64,000 bases of DNA, taken from positions 1 to 64,000 of the forward strand of contig CAXTAY010000020.1 in assembly GCA_964242335.1 (NCBI GenBank). The letters are read 5' to 3'. The notes under the pieces are model-generated. The model was not told where the DNA came from and searched no databases. It saw only the letters and a program-made list of their open reading frames with translations. Made by a program: the position numbers and the translations under genes. Source of the stretch: Lichenicoccus sp964242335. Its GTDB lineage: Bacteria > Pseudomonadota > Alphaproteobacteria > Acetobacterales > Acetobacteraceae. Of this stretch, positions 19,726 to 28,892 are shown piece after piece. The stretch's first letter is position 1, and each line of letters opens with the position of its first letter.

Positions 19726-21365
19726 CCGGCACGCGCGGCACGATCCGGCGCCGGCAGGTTCATGCGGTGCTGCTGGTGATGGTGCTGGTCTGCGCGCCTC
19801 ACTCCGGCCTGACCCAGGTGCCGCCCGGCCCGCGCGAGCCCGGCGGGTTCGACGCCGTCGGTGCGCGCGGCGTGATCCGCACCGCTCTCGACTTCCTCGG
19901 CCCGCGCACCCTGGAGGCGGTGAGCAGCCGGCAGTTCTCGCTGTGGGGGCTGAACGGCCTGACCGCGATCGATCCCGCGCTGACCGTCGAGGTCGAGGGG
20001 GCGCTGATCCGGCTGGTGACCCCGCAGGGCGTGCTGCACGCGCAGCGGACGCCGGCGGAGGCCGACCTCGATGGCTGGACGCGGACCGTGGTGGCGATGG
20101 CCGACGCTGCCTGGCGCGGCTCGGCGCAGATCCGCAGCACCGGCCAGCAGGCGCTGATCCAGAGCTTCTTCGACGAGCTGTTCAACCATCTCGATCCGTA
20201 CTCGCGCTACATCGCGCCGGTCCCCGCCAGCAGCGACCGCGACGCGCGCGACGGCGCGCAGGCCGGCGCCGGCATCACCGTCACCCGCATCGGCCGCTCG
20301 GCCCTGATCAGCGCGGTCAACGCCAACGGACCGGCCTGGTCCGCGGGCGTCGCCGCCGGGCAGCGCCTGCTCGCCGTCGACGGCCATGCCACCCGCAACC
20401 AGGACCAGGCCACCATCGAGGGCTGGCTGCGCGGCGATCCCGGCAGCGTCGTGGTCCTGCTGATCGCGCCCTCCGGCCGGGGGGCGGCGCAGAGCGTCAC
20501 CCTTACCCGGGCGCCGGTGCCGCCGGAGACGGTGTTCGCGTTCTCCAGCGGCGACATCGTCGTGCTGCGCGTCACCGGCTTCTCCAGCGGCACCGCGCAG
20601 GAGATGAGCCAGTTCCTCGACCAGGCGATGCAGCCGCGTGAGGCCGACCCGGACCCCGGACGCGGCGTCCCGAGCCGGGTGCACGGGCTGATCTTCGACC
20701 TGCGCGGCAACCGCGGCGGCCTGCTGCAGCAGGCGGTCACATCGGTGGCGCTGGTGCTCGATCACGGCGTCGCGGTGGTCACGCGCGGCCGCGACCCGCA
20801 GGCCAACCATATCTGGAGCGTCCGCGGCGGCGACCTCACCGGCGGGGTGCCGATCGTCGTGCTGGTCGATGGCCGCACCGCCAGTGCCGCCGAGATCATG
20901 GCGGCGGCCCTGGCCGACCATCGGCGCGCGGTGGTGGTCGGCAGCGCCACCCTAGGCAAGGGACTGGTGCAGACGATCGCGCAGCTGCCCGACGGCGGCG
21001 AGCTGTTCGTCACCTGGAGCCGGGTGATCGCGCCGCTCGGCTGGCCGCTGCAGGGTCTCGGCGTGATGCCGCAGCTCTGCACCAGCCTCGGCCAGGCGGC
21101 GCTGGAGCGTGCGCTCGACGACCTCGCCGAGGGCATCCAGGACAATGCCCGTGCCGTCGGCGACTCGCGTCGCGCCCGCTCGCCGCTGCCGGCGGCGCGC
21201 ATCCTGGAGATACGCGAGGCGTGTCCGGCGGCGATCGGCGGCGACGCCGACCTGGACGCGGCCCGGCTGCTGATCGAGGACCCGACCCGCTATCGCGCCG
21301 CCCTGGTGCCGGGCGACGTATCGCCGCCGGCAGACCAGCCGGCCGCATCGGCGCACCTGGAGTGA
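19722..21365 (+). CDS. S41 family C-terminal processing peptidase-like protein
   Basis: 547 aa, with a signal peptide in the first ~32 residues (basic start, then 'VHAVLLVMVLVCAPHSGLT'). A region of helix leads to a PDZ domain (about 185-270; 'GPAWSAGVAAGQRLLAVDGH'). The protease domain has 'GLIFDLRGNRGGLLQQAV', the nucleophile S388 in 'DGRTASAAEIMAAAL' and the base K413 in 'GSATLGKGLVQT', 25 residues apart as in CtpA. It should act in the periplasm on C-termini of envelope proteins; the substrate is unknown. The start overlaps the rnr stop (ATGA). It differs from the usual ctpA in lacking the nearby divergent deacetylase and rppH, which are at the left edge. Confidence 0.85.
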
Positions 21366-21369
21366 CACG

Positions 21370-21708
21370 ATGAGCGAGCCGCGCCTGAAGACGGCGATCT
21401 GGGCCAGCATGGCGGTGCGGCGGGCGGACCAGCTCAGCCGATCCGGCATGGTGCTGCGGCGCGGCGACGCGGATGCCGGCGGCGTGCTGGCGGTGCTGCG
21501 GGACCGGAGCGGCGCGATCGTCGTGCTGAGCCAGGTCCGCAGCCTCGACGGCGCCCCCGCCTGGATGCGCGCTACCGGGACCGCGCCGGTCGACCAGGCG
21601 ACCGCCGACGCCTACGTCGAGCGCCAGGTGGCGCGCGATCCGGACCTCTGGGTGCTGGAGTTCGACGCACCGGACCTGACGCCGCCGTTCGAGGCGATCC
21701 TGCTCTGA
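21370..21708 (+). CDS. DUF1491 family protein
   Basis: A small soluble protein of 112 aa that matches the DUF1491 pattern known from alphaproteobacteria: an N-terminal 'LKTAIWASMAVRRAD', a central 'VLRRGDADAGGVLAVLRD' and a C-terminal 'RQVARDPDLWVLEFDAPD'. The function is unknown. It follows the S41 peptidase after four bases and precedes the sulfotransferase by eleven, so it is probably in the same transcript. Confidence 0.85.
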   Translation: MSEPRLKTAIWASMAVRRADQLSRSGMVLRRGDADAGGVLAVLRDRSGAIVVLSQVRSLDGAPAWMRATGTAPVDQATADAYVERQVARDPDLWVLEFDAPDLTPPFEAILL

Positions 21709-21719
21709 GCGGCGCCACG

Positions 21720-23690
21720 ATGACGCCGGACCAGGGGGAGCGGCAGCACGCGATCCGCCGCTTCGAGGCCGGCGACTATCCGGACGCGGCGCGGCGGCTG
21801 GTGTCGCTGCTGGCGCGCGTCCCGCCCGATCCGATGCTGCTGCGCCTGTGCGGCATGGCGCTCGTCCGCAGCGGTGCCGCCGCGCAGGGGCTGCCCTATC
21901 TCGCCCGCGCCCGACGACTGGCGCCGCGCGACGTGTTGGCCGCACTGTGGCACGGCATCGCGCTGCACGCGGCGGCGCGCTTCGACGAGGCCGCGGCGGC
22001 GCTGCAGGCGGCCGCGGCACTCGCTCCGGACGATCCGGCGCCGCGCGTCCATCTCGCGCGCGCCCTGCTCAAGCTGGATCGTCCGGCCGACGCGCTCGCC
22101 GCGGCGCGGGTGGCGCTCGCGCGGGCGCCGGAGACGCTGGAGGCGCAGCACGCGCTGCGGCTGGCCGAGCTCGCGATGCTGACCGCGGGACCCGCGGCGC
22201 CGGATGCGGCATCGAACCCGCGGCCGCTCGCCGCCGCGTGGCTCGAACTCGGGCTGGTCTGCGCGCGGCTCGGCCACGTCGCCGACGCGCGCGCGGCGAT
22301 GCGGCAGTCCCTCGCCACCGAGCCGGGTTTCGCAGCGGCGGCGGCGCACCTCGCCGTGGTGGAGCATCTGAGCGGCGAGCCGGCGACCGCGACCCTGCGC
22401 CTGCGCGAGGTGCTGGCGCGGGATCCGGAGTGCGGCATCGCGCGCCTGCACCTCGCCGGCCGCCTGACCCTCGACGGCGAGGCGGAAACAGCTCTGGCGC
22501 TGCTCGCCGGGCCGCCGCCGGCGGGGGTCGCCGAGGCGCACTGGGCTGCGCGCAGGACCGACGCGCTGCTGCGCCTGGGCCGGACCGCGGAGGCGCGGGC
22601 CGAGCTGGCGCAGCTGCACGGACCGGCCGGGGATGCCGAGATCCTGCTGTGCGGGCAGCGTTTCCGGCTGGCGTGGCGACAGGGTGACCAGCGGGCGGCG
22701 GCGTCGCTGGCCGACCTGCTGGCGCGCCATGCCGGCGATCGCGGCGCCGAGCTGGAGCCTCGCATCCATGCGCACTTCACGGTGGCCGATTGGCGGCATG
22801 CCCGCGGCGAGCGCGCCGCCGCGTTCGCGCACTGGCAGCGCGGACACGCGCTGCTGCGCGCGGCACAGCCGTTCTCGCGCGCGGCACACCAGGCCATGGT
22901 GTCGGCGATCATCGACGCCTACGACCGGCGCCGCCTCGAGGAAGGGCCGCGCGCCGACGACCGGGACCAGACGCCGGTGTTCATCGTCGGCCTGCCGCGC
23001 ACCGGCACCACCCTGACCGAGCAGATCCTGGCCGCACACCCGGCGGTGCACGGCGCCGGCGAGCGCCTCGCGGTGCGCGAGACCCTGCGTCGCCTGGCCG
23101 GCACGGCGGATGCGGAGCAGGCGGTGCACCGCGCGGCCGGGCTGGACCTGGCGGCGCTGAACGCGGCTGCGTCGGACTACCTGTCGGTGCTGCACGCGCT
23201 CTCGCCGGGAGCCGGGCGTATCCTCGACAAGATGCCGGACAACTTCTTCCATCTCGGCTTCATCGCGACGTTGCTGCCGGGTGCGCGGATCCTCTGCTGC
23301 ACGCGCGACCTGCGCGACGTCGGCGCCTCGATCTTCCAGCACGGGTTCGTCGGCTACCATCCGTATGCGCACGATCTCGCCGATCTCGGCTGGGCGCTGG
23401 CGCAGCACCAGCGGCTGCTGCGGCACTGGCGCACGCTGCCGGGCCTGCAGATGCTGGAGGTCGATCACGCGCACTGGGTGGAGGATTTCGACGCGACGCT
23501 GCGGCGCGTGCTCGACTTCCTCGGGCTGCCGTACGACGACGCCTGCACCCGCTTCGACCGGCAGCGACGCACGGTCCGGACCGCCAGCCGTGAGCAGGTC
23601 AGGCAGCCGATCAATGCGCGCGGCGTCGGCCGCTGGCAGGGATATGCCGGGGAACTGGCACCGATGCTGCGCGAGTTGGCGGGCAGCTGA
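21720..23690 (+). CDS. TPR-containing sulfotransferase family protein
   Basis: 656 aa in two parts. Residues 1 to ~400 are helical Ala-rich repeats with TPR character (e.g. 'ALWHGIALHAAARFDEAAAAL', 'AWLELGLVCARLGHVADARAAM'). From ~418 a sulfotransferase domain starts with the PAPS 5'-phosphosulfate loop 'FIVGLPRTGTTLTEQIL' (residue 420 on), then 'RILDKMPDNFFHLGFI' and the 3'-phosphate-binding 'CTRDLRDVGASIF'. Such fusions probably bind a protein or glycan by the TPR part and sulfate it, but the acceptor is unknown. The gene ends the long plus-strand operon and is followed by a dispersed double-hairpin repeat. Confidence 0.85.
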   Translation: MTPDQGERQHAIRRFEAGDYPDAARRLVSLLARVPPDPMLLRLCGMALVRSGAAAQGLPYLARARRLAPRDVLAALWHGIALHAAARFDEAAAALQAAAALAPDDPAPRVHLARALLKLDRPADALAAARVALARAPETLEAQHALRLAELAMLTAGPAAPDAASNPRPLAAAWLELGLVCARLGHVADARAAMRQSLATEPGFAAAAAHLAVVEHLSGEPATATLRLREVLARDPECGIARLHLAGRLTLDGEAETALALLAGPPPAGVAEAHWAARRTDALLRLGRTAEARAELAQLHGPAGDAEILLCGQRFRLAWRQGDQRAAASLADLLARHAGDRGAELEPRIHAHFTVADWRHARGERAAAFAHWQRGHALLRAAQPFSRAAHQAMVSAIIDAYDRRRLEEGPRADDRDQTPVFIVGLPRTGTTLTEQILAAHPAVHGAGERLAVRETLRRLAGTADAEQAVHRAAGLDLAALNAAASDYLSVLHALSPGAGRILDKMPDNFFHLGFIATLLPGARILCCTRDLRDVGASIFQHGFVGYHPYAHDLADLGWALAQHQRLLRHWRTLPGLQMLEVDHAHWVEDFDATLRRVLDFLGLPYDDACTRFDRQRRTVRTASREQVRQPINARGVGRWQGYAGELAPMLRELAGS

Positions 23691-23702
23691 GACAGCAAGC
23701 CG

Positions 23703-23749
23703 AGGGCTCTGCCCTTGACCCGTCGGGGCCGTGGGCCCCAGACCCCGAT
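23703..23749. repeat. Dispersed double-hairpin repeat, copy 1
   Basis: This is one of three copies of a ~48-bp element (others at 30047-30094 inverted and 48874-48926). It contains AGGGC-TCT-GCCCT, then TTGACCCG, then GGGGCC-GTG-GGCCCC and AGACCCCGAT. Homology to copy 3 continues weakly to about 23815. The element lies between the convergent sulfotransferase and lipoprotein genes and probably acts as a bidirectional terminator, although no T-tract follows. Confidence 0.7.
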
Positions 23750-23835
23750 CTCTAAGAACCAGGTTTTCGAAGACTTGCCTTTGATGGGGTCGAGGAGCAA
23801 CGACCCTTGTTCTTGCTTCCTCTGATCCAGCAGCG

Positions 23836-24048
23836 TCACCTGCCGCCCGCGACGGTGCCGTTGCTGCTGATCGACGGGTCGTGCCCGTCAGTGCCGATAT
23901 TGTCGTTATCGGTCCCCGACAGCATGCTGCCGGTGGGCGCGTCCGCATGATGGTGCGCGGACGGATCAAAGGGCCCGGTCTGGCATCCCGCGACCGCGAG
24001 CGGCAGGATCAGCAGGACGCAGCGCGCCGTCATCATTGAACGCTTCAT
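23836..24048 (-). CDS. Small lipoprotein coupled to the NCS2 permease
   Basis: 70 aa. A lipoprotein signal 'MTARCVLLILPLAVAGC' ends in the lipobox AVAGC, so the mature protein would be a ~48-residue lipid-anchored peptide rich in His, Asp, Ser and Gly ('SAHHHADAP', 'GTDNDNIGTDGHD'). No family was recognised. The ATG overlaps the stop of the upstream permease gene (ATGA on the minus strand), and AGAGGG lies about seven bases before it, which supports it as a real coupled gene. The His/Asp-rich mature part could bind a metal, but that is a guess. Confidence 0.7.
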   Translation of the reverse strand: MKRSMMTARCVLLILPLAVAGCQTGPFDPSAHHHADAPTGSMLSGTDNDNIGTDGHDPSISSNGTVAGGR

Positions 24049-25433
24049 GAAATACCCTCTGGTGATGCCGACCGCTCCGGTCGGCCGGTGGGGGCGGCGA
24101 CGCCGGCCGCGGCGGCACCGGGCTGCCGCGGCAGGATCAGGTTGAGCAGGATCGCGGAGCCGGCGCCGACCGCGACCGCGGAGCCCAGCATCTCGCGCGC
24201 CAGCAGCGGGCAGCCGGCGAGCAGCTCGCGCGGCAGCAGGGTCGCGAACAGCCCGAGCAGGATCGGCAGGCCGGCCACCATCATGCCGCGCTCGTCGAGG
24301 CCGGCTCCGGCGAGGATGCGCAGCCCGTTCATCAGGATCACCACGCAGAGCACGCCGAACATGCCGCCGATCACCGGCGGCGGCACACAGGCGATCGTGG
24401 CCGCCAGCTTGCCGCACATCCCAAAAGCGATCAGCACCAGGGCGGCAGCGGCGAACACCCGCCGGCTGGCGACGCCGGTCAGCGCCACCACCCCGGCGTT
24501 GGAGGCATAGCCGGTCACCGGCACGCTGCCGAGCAGTGCAGAAACCAGGCAGCCGATCCCCTCGCCGATGGCGCCGCGATCGACATCGCGCGGCTCCAGC
24601 CGCCTGCCGGTCACCGCCGCGAGCGCCAGCCAGGTCCCGGTGGTCTCCGCCAGCACCACGGCATAGACCAGCAGCATGGTCAGCACCGCGCTGAGGGAGA
24701 GATGCGGCACGAGGTCGAGCCCGAGCAGCAGCGGCCGCTGCAGCCAGGGAGCACCGGCCACCGCGGAGACGTCGAGACGGCCCATGCCCCAGGCGAGCAG
24801 GCTGCCGCCGGCGAGGGAGAGCAGCACCGAGGCCGCACGGAGAGTGCCGCCGCGGTGGCCGAGGGCGATGCCGAGCGTGCTGGCCAGCACCGAGATCGCT
24901 GCCGAGACCGCGGCCAACAGGATGCTGCCGCCGACCCCGGCGCCGGGCCGCAGCACGTCGCCCTGGATCGCCACCGGCATCAGCGTGATGCCGATGACGC
25001 TGATGATGGCGCCGCCGACCAGCGGCGGCACCAGGCGCTCGACCACCCGGTGGAACAGACGCAGCGGCCAGCCGAGCATCGCCAGCAGGATGGCACCCGG
25101 GATCAGGGCGGTGAACGCGGTGCCGAGCCCGGCCATGCCGCCGCCGGACGCGGCGGCGATCGCGGTCACGGCGCCGATCGGCACGTAGGAGGGCCCCTGC
25201 ATCACCGGGCGTCGCAGGCAGAGCTGCGACTGCACCAGGCTCGCGACCCCGGCGGCGAGGAAGCACGCGGCCACCAGCGCGGAAACCGAGGCAGCCGGCA
25301 GGCCGAGTGCGGCGCCGATCACGAAGGGAACCACGTAGACATCCATCGACAGCACGTGCTGCAGCCCGAGCAGGCCGTCGCGCCAGATCGGCGGCGGCCA
25401 TGGGCGCGGTTCGGGTCGGTCCAGTTGCAGCAT
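24045..25433 (-). CDS. NCS2 family nucleobase:cation symporter (uracil/xanthine permease type)
   Basis: 462 aa from ATG 25433 with about 12-14 hydrophobic segments. The NCS2/NAT signature is seen in 'GYASNAGVVALTGVASR' (N-x-G-x4-T) and the substrate-site acidic motif in 'VVLAETTGTWLAL'; 'LQHVLSMDVYVVPFVIG' is the family N-terminus. These carriers import uracil, xanthine, uric acid or related purines with H+ or Na+. The exact substrate is not clear; the sequence looks closer to the xanthine/urate side. An in-frame GTG at 25481 would add 16 residues. It lies downstream of a TonB receptor on the same strand and is coupled to a small lipoprotein, suggesting an outer- to inner-membrane uptake route. 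Confidence 0.87.
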   Translation of the reverse strand: MLQLDRPEPRPWPPPIWRDGLLGLQHVLSMDVYVVPFVIGAALGLPAASVSALVAACFLAAGVASLVQSQLCLRRPVMQGPSYVPIGAVTAIAAASGGGMAGLGTAFTALIPGAILLAMLGWPLRLFHRVVERLVPPLVGGAIISVIGITLMPVAIQGDVLRPGAGVGGSILLAAVSAAISVLASTLGIALGHRGGTLRAASVLLSLAGGSLLAWGMGRLDVSAVAGAPWLQRPLLLGLDLVPHLSLSAVLTMLLVYAVVLAETTGTWLALAAVTGRRLEPRDVDRGAIGEGIGCLVSALLGSVPVTGYASNAGVVALTGVASRRVFAAAALVLIAFGMCGKLAATIACVPPPVIGGMFGVLCVVILMNGLRILAGAGLDERGMMVAGLPILLGLFATLLPRELLAGCPLLAREMLGSAVAVGAGSAILLNLILPRQPGAAAAGVAAPTGRPERSASPEGIS

Positions 25434-25547
25434 CGGGAAGGGCTCAGGCGACCATCGTGCCGATGTCGGCGCGATCGCCACCGTGCGCCACGGCGATCAG
25501 CGACCGGCCGCCTCGAACATGCGTTCGAGACGGCCGTCCGACCTCGA

Positions 25548-28409
25548 TCAGAACCGGATCTGCGCCTTGGCGTAGAAGAACCGGCCGAAGATGTCGGCGC
25601 CGTAGACGTTGGCGATCGTGTTGGTGCCGTCGCCGCTGTAGGCGAAGGGCGGGGTCTTGTCGAAGATGTTGTCGATGCCGGCGATCAGCTGCACCTTCTT
25701 CCAGCTGTAGGTCGCGATGATGTCGTGGAAGAACACCTCGTTGGACTGGTAGTAGCGCTCCACGTCTGCTGTGTAGTCGGCGGACCCGTCATTGAAGGTC
25801 AGCTTGTCGATGAAGCGGGTGGTCCAGCTGAAGCTGAATCCGCCCCTGGCGTAGGTGGCGGTCACGTTGTCCCGGATCACCGGATAGCCTGCCGCATAGG
25901 TGCTGTTGGCCACCGAGGCACGTCCCTTGAGGTTCAGGAACGGACCGCCGTTCACCAGCTGCTCGGTGTAGCCGATGGTGTCGACCATCTCGTTGCTCAC
26001 CGACAGGTTGTTGCCGCCGCCGAGCCGGATCAGGTAGTTCAGATCGAAATCGATGCCGTCGGTGCGGGTCACGCCCAGGTTCTCGTACAGCGCCTGCACG
26101 GCCGAGACCTGGCCGGAGCCGTTGCGGTTGCCGGCGTCGGCGCAGAACGGGCTGGAGAGGTTGGCGCTGGTGTAGCACTGGTCGAGCACGTACTGGGTCG
26201 AGGTCTCAGCGATCGAGTTGTTGATGCTGGTGTGGAAGTAGTCGATCGTCGCCGACAGGTGCCGGATCCAGCGCGGCGTCAGCACGGTGCCGATCGTGTA
26301 GGTGCGCGACGTCTCCGGCTGCAGCGCCGGGTTGCCGCCGACCAGCGTGTTGATCTGCGAGCTGGACTGCTGGAAGGTCGCGCTGTTGACGCCCTTCCGG
26401 GCGCAGTTCGCGGCGACGATTCCGGCCAGCGCGCCGTAGGAGCTGGCCTGCGCGCAGGGATCGTTGGCGGTGTTGAAGGAGCCGGTGTCGCCGCCGAAGG
26501 CTTCCTGGATGGCGGGCTCGCGGGTCGCGGTGCCGAGGTTGGCGCGGAAGCGGATGTCTCGGGTCGGCGTCCAGTTCAGGCCGGTCTTCCAGGTATAGAC
26601 CGAGCCGAACGTGTTGTAGTCGGACCAGCGGCCGGAGATGTCCGCGGAGAGATCCTTGGCCGCGACGAGGTCCTTCAGGATCGGGATCGACAGCTCGCCG
26701 TACACCTCGGTCACGTTGAAGCCGCCGCCGGTCGGATCCTCGAAGTTGGCGGTCGAGGCGCCGGACTGGATGGTCGGATCGGGATGGTAGTCGCCCTGCT
26801 CGGCGCGATGCTCCATGCCGAACGCCAGCCCGAGCGGGCCGTAGGGAAGCTGCAGCACCTTGTTGTTGGTGATCGTCGCACCGAGGTCGCGGAGCTGGGT
26901 GGTGGCGTGCGAGCTCGAGCTGAACTCGGCGTAGTTGATCGCCGCCCTGCTGAAGGAGCCGACGCCGAACGGATTGGCGAGCACGCAACCAGTCGCCGGG
27001 TTGCACACCGCGGGATTGTAGATGCCGGTATCGAGGTTGGCAGGATCGGTGCCCTGGAAGCCCATCTCCTGCTCGAGCCTGGTGAAGTTGACCTGGCCGG
27101 TATCCTCCAGCGAGAAGGCGGCGTGGCCGTAGGTGTAGTAGGCGTCGTAGTCCCAGTTGCCGGTGATGTTGCCCTTGACGCCGCCGGTGGCCTGCCAGGT
27201 GTCGCTCTGGGTGTTGTAGTCGCGCGTGCCCCAGTCCGAGACGCGGCGCAGGCCGAAGATCTCGCTGTTGACGCCTAGCGCCTCCGCGTACGGGTTGCCC
27301 TGCGGGATGTCGAACTGCATCGGGGTGTTGACGGCGCCGGTGATCGGCTGGCCGGCCAGCTGCGTCTGCGTGTTCTTGTGGGTGTAGTAGGTCGATGCGT
27401 AGAGCGTGATGTGGTCGTTGACGTCGTAGTGCGCACTACCGGCGAGGTTGCCCTGCGTCTCGCGGCTCGAGAGATACTGGTCCATGCCGAAGTTGTAGCG
27501 CTCGGCCGCAGTGAACGGCACGAACTTGCCGTTCACGACCGTCGCGTCGTTGAGGGTGCCGTCGGCGCTGGTGTACCGCCCGCTGGGACTGAAGCCGGAG
27601 GCGTAGGTGAACGGCTCGCCCGGACCGTTATCGCCGTTGACGACGGGGTTGGCCCAGTCGCGATCCTTCTGCTCGACCGGGCCGCGATCGAGATAGCGGC
27701 CGGAGATCGCGACGTTGCCGCGGCCCTGGTCGAAGTCGAAGCCGGTGGTGCCGGAGATGTCGCCCTGCAGATCGTCGCCCGACGCGGTGATGTTGCCGCC
27801 CAGGTTGATCTGGGTGCCGGTGAAGTTCTTCTTCATGACGATGTTGATCACGCCGGCGACCGCGTCGGCGCCGTAGATGCTCGATGCGCCGTCTTTCAGG
27901 ATCTCGATACGGTCGATCAGGTTCACCGGTATGGTGTCGAGATCGACGCAGTCATCGCCGTCGCCGTAGCCGGTGCGGATGAAGCGCCGGCCGTCCACCA
28001 GGACCAGGGTGCGGGTGATGCCGAGGTTGCGCAGGTCGATGCAGGACGAGCCGTTGCCGCCGTTGTCGGTCGTGCTGAACGTGCCCTCGGTGCCGATCGA
28101 CGGGATCTTGCGCAGCACGTCCTCGACGGTCTGGGCGCTGGATTGCTGGATCTGCTGCGAGGTGACCACGGTGACCGGGGCTTCGCTGGTCAGGTTGCTG
28201 GTCTTCAGCCGCGATCCGGTAACGACGACGTCCTGTTCGGTTCCGGCACTCGGAACTCCCGCAGTGGCGTTGCCGACGTTAGGCGATGGCGATCCGATGG
28301 AGTTGGCGCCGCTGATCTGGGCCGCGGCTGGCATTGCCGCCAGCAACGCCGCGACGGCGACCGAACCCGCGAGGCTGCGTCGCAAAGTCTGAAACGAGGC
28401 GCCTGTCAT
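25548..28409 (-). CDS. TonB-dependent outer-membrane receptor
   Basis: 953 aa. Signal peptide of ~31 residues ('AVAALLAAMPAAAQ'), a TonB-box-like 'DVVVTGSRLKT' near residue 60, then the plug with 'APVTVVTSQQIQQSSAQTVE', 'TRTLVLVDGRRF' and 'DRIEILKDGASSIYGADAVA'. The remainder is a 22-strand-type barrel ending in the aromatic '...FYAKAQIRF' expected of outer-membrane proteins. The plug has a Cys pair (in 'SSCIDL' and 'DDCVDL') and the barrel further Cys residues, perhaps disulfides. It takes up a large or scarce solute using TonB energy. The downstream NCS2 permease suggests a purine or related compound, but this is inference from position. GGAGA lies ahead of the ATG. Confidence 0.93.
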   Translation of the reverse strand: MTGASFQTLRRSLAGSVAVAALLAAMPAAAQISGANSIGSPSPNVGNATAGVPSAGTEQDVVVTGSRLKTSNLTSEAPVTVVTSQQIQQSSAQTVEDVLRKIPSIGTEGTFSTTDNGGNGSSCIDLRNLGITRTLVLVDGRRFIRTGYGDGDDCVDLDTIPVNLIDRIEILKDGASSIYGADAVAGVINIVMKKNFTGTQINLGGNITASGDDLQGDISGTTGFDFDQGRGNVAISGRYLDRGPVEQKDRDWANPVVNGDNGPGEPFTYASGFSPSGRYTSADGTLNDATVVNGKFVPFTAAERYNFGMDQYLSSRETQGNLAGSAHYDVNDHITLYASTYYTHKNTQTQLAGQPITGAVNTPMQFDIPQGNPYAEALGVNSEIFGLRRVSDWGTRDYNTQSDTWQATGGVKGNITGNWDYDAYYTYGHAAFSLEDTGQVNFTRLEQEMGFQGTDPANLDTGIYNPAVCNPATGCVLANPFGVGSFSRAAINYAEFSSSSHATTQLRDLGATITNNKVLQLPYGPLGLAFGMEHRAEQGDYHPDPTIQSGASTANFEDPTGGGFNVTEVYGELSIPILKDLVAAKDLSADISGRWSDYNTFGSVYTWKTGLNWTPTRDIRFRANLGTATREPAIQEAFGGDTGSFNTANDPCAQASSYGALAGIVAANCARKGVNSATFQQSSSQINTLVGGNPALQPETSRTYTIGTVLTPRWIRHLSATIDYFHTSINNSIAETSTQYVLDQCYTSANLSSPFCADAGNRNGSGQVSAVQALYENLGVTRTDGIDFDLNYLIRLGGGNNLSVSNEMVDTIGYTEQLVNGGPFLNLKGRASVANSTYAAGYPVIRDNVTATYARGGFSFSWTTRFIDKLTFNDGSADYTADVERYYQSNEVFFHDIIATYSWKKVQLIAGIDNIFDKTPPFAYSGDGTNTIANVYGADIFGRFFYAKAQIRF

Positions 28410-28892
28410 AGTATCAATCGTCTCCTGGTCCGAACGCGACCGGAATGCATCTCCGGTGGCGGCGGCGCGAGATTCCCGGCCGGCTTTCTTGGGGCCAACC
28501 TAACCAGCGGTTCCCACGGCGATACGGCAAACTGCGGCGTCGAAAACGTTCCCTTACAAGCTGTTGCAAGTTTGCAACTCAGCCAATTGTCAAACGCATA
28601 CGACACAAAGTTGCGTTGGCATGGTTATTGAGGACACATTCCGTAACCTGAGGACCTCGTTGCGGTGGTTTCCGAGATTATTTAACGTCATTATAATTTG
28701 CTGGCACGCGGACGATCCGATGCCGGGCGGACTGTCGGCCGCAGCTCATGATCGTCGGTGGCGGCTGTAGCGCCGCCGCGGCACACGATCGATGCGTCGG
28801 CGACGGGCCTTCTAACCGATGGAAAAACCCGGTAGAGGCGGAGCGGGAGACTGTCCTCGAACGTTGAGCGGCAGGTCGGGTTGGGGGACGAG
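28410..28892. promoter_or_regulatory. Long AT-richer divergent promoter region between TonB receptor and OmpA-like genes
   Basis: This 483-bp gap has no convincing gene. Its middle (about 28540-28710) is clearly lower in GC than the rest of the window. For the plus-strand OmpA gene a TATAAT is at 28692-28697, with a weak TTTCCG (28669-28674) 17 bases ahead. For the minus-strand receptor gene there is a perfect TTGACA (plus 28588-28593). Short ORFs in the gap have no supporting features. Confidence 0.55.
28563..28593 (-). promoter_or_regulatory. Candidate -35 box and 16-bp palindromic operator for the TonB receptor gene
   Basis: Read on the minus strand, TTGACA (plus 28588-28593) is followed after ten bases by the palindrome GTTGCAA-AC-TTGCAAC (plus 28563-28578). 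No good TATAAT occurs at the expected 17-base distance, and the palindrome covers that position. This looks like a regulated promoter whose -10 region is occupied by a dimeric regulator. It lies about 155 bp before the ATG. Confidence 0.45.

Noticed and set aside
28410..28892. Small ORFs of 60-70 codons in the TonB/OmpA intergenic region
   Set aside because: No ribosome-binding site, no recognisable motif, and the region looks like a regulated divergent promoter.
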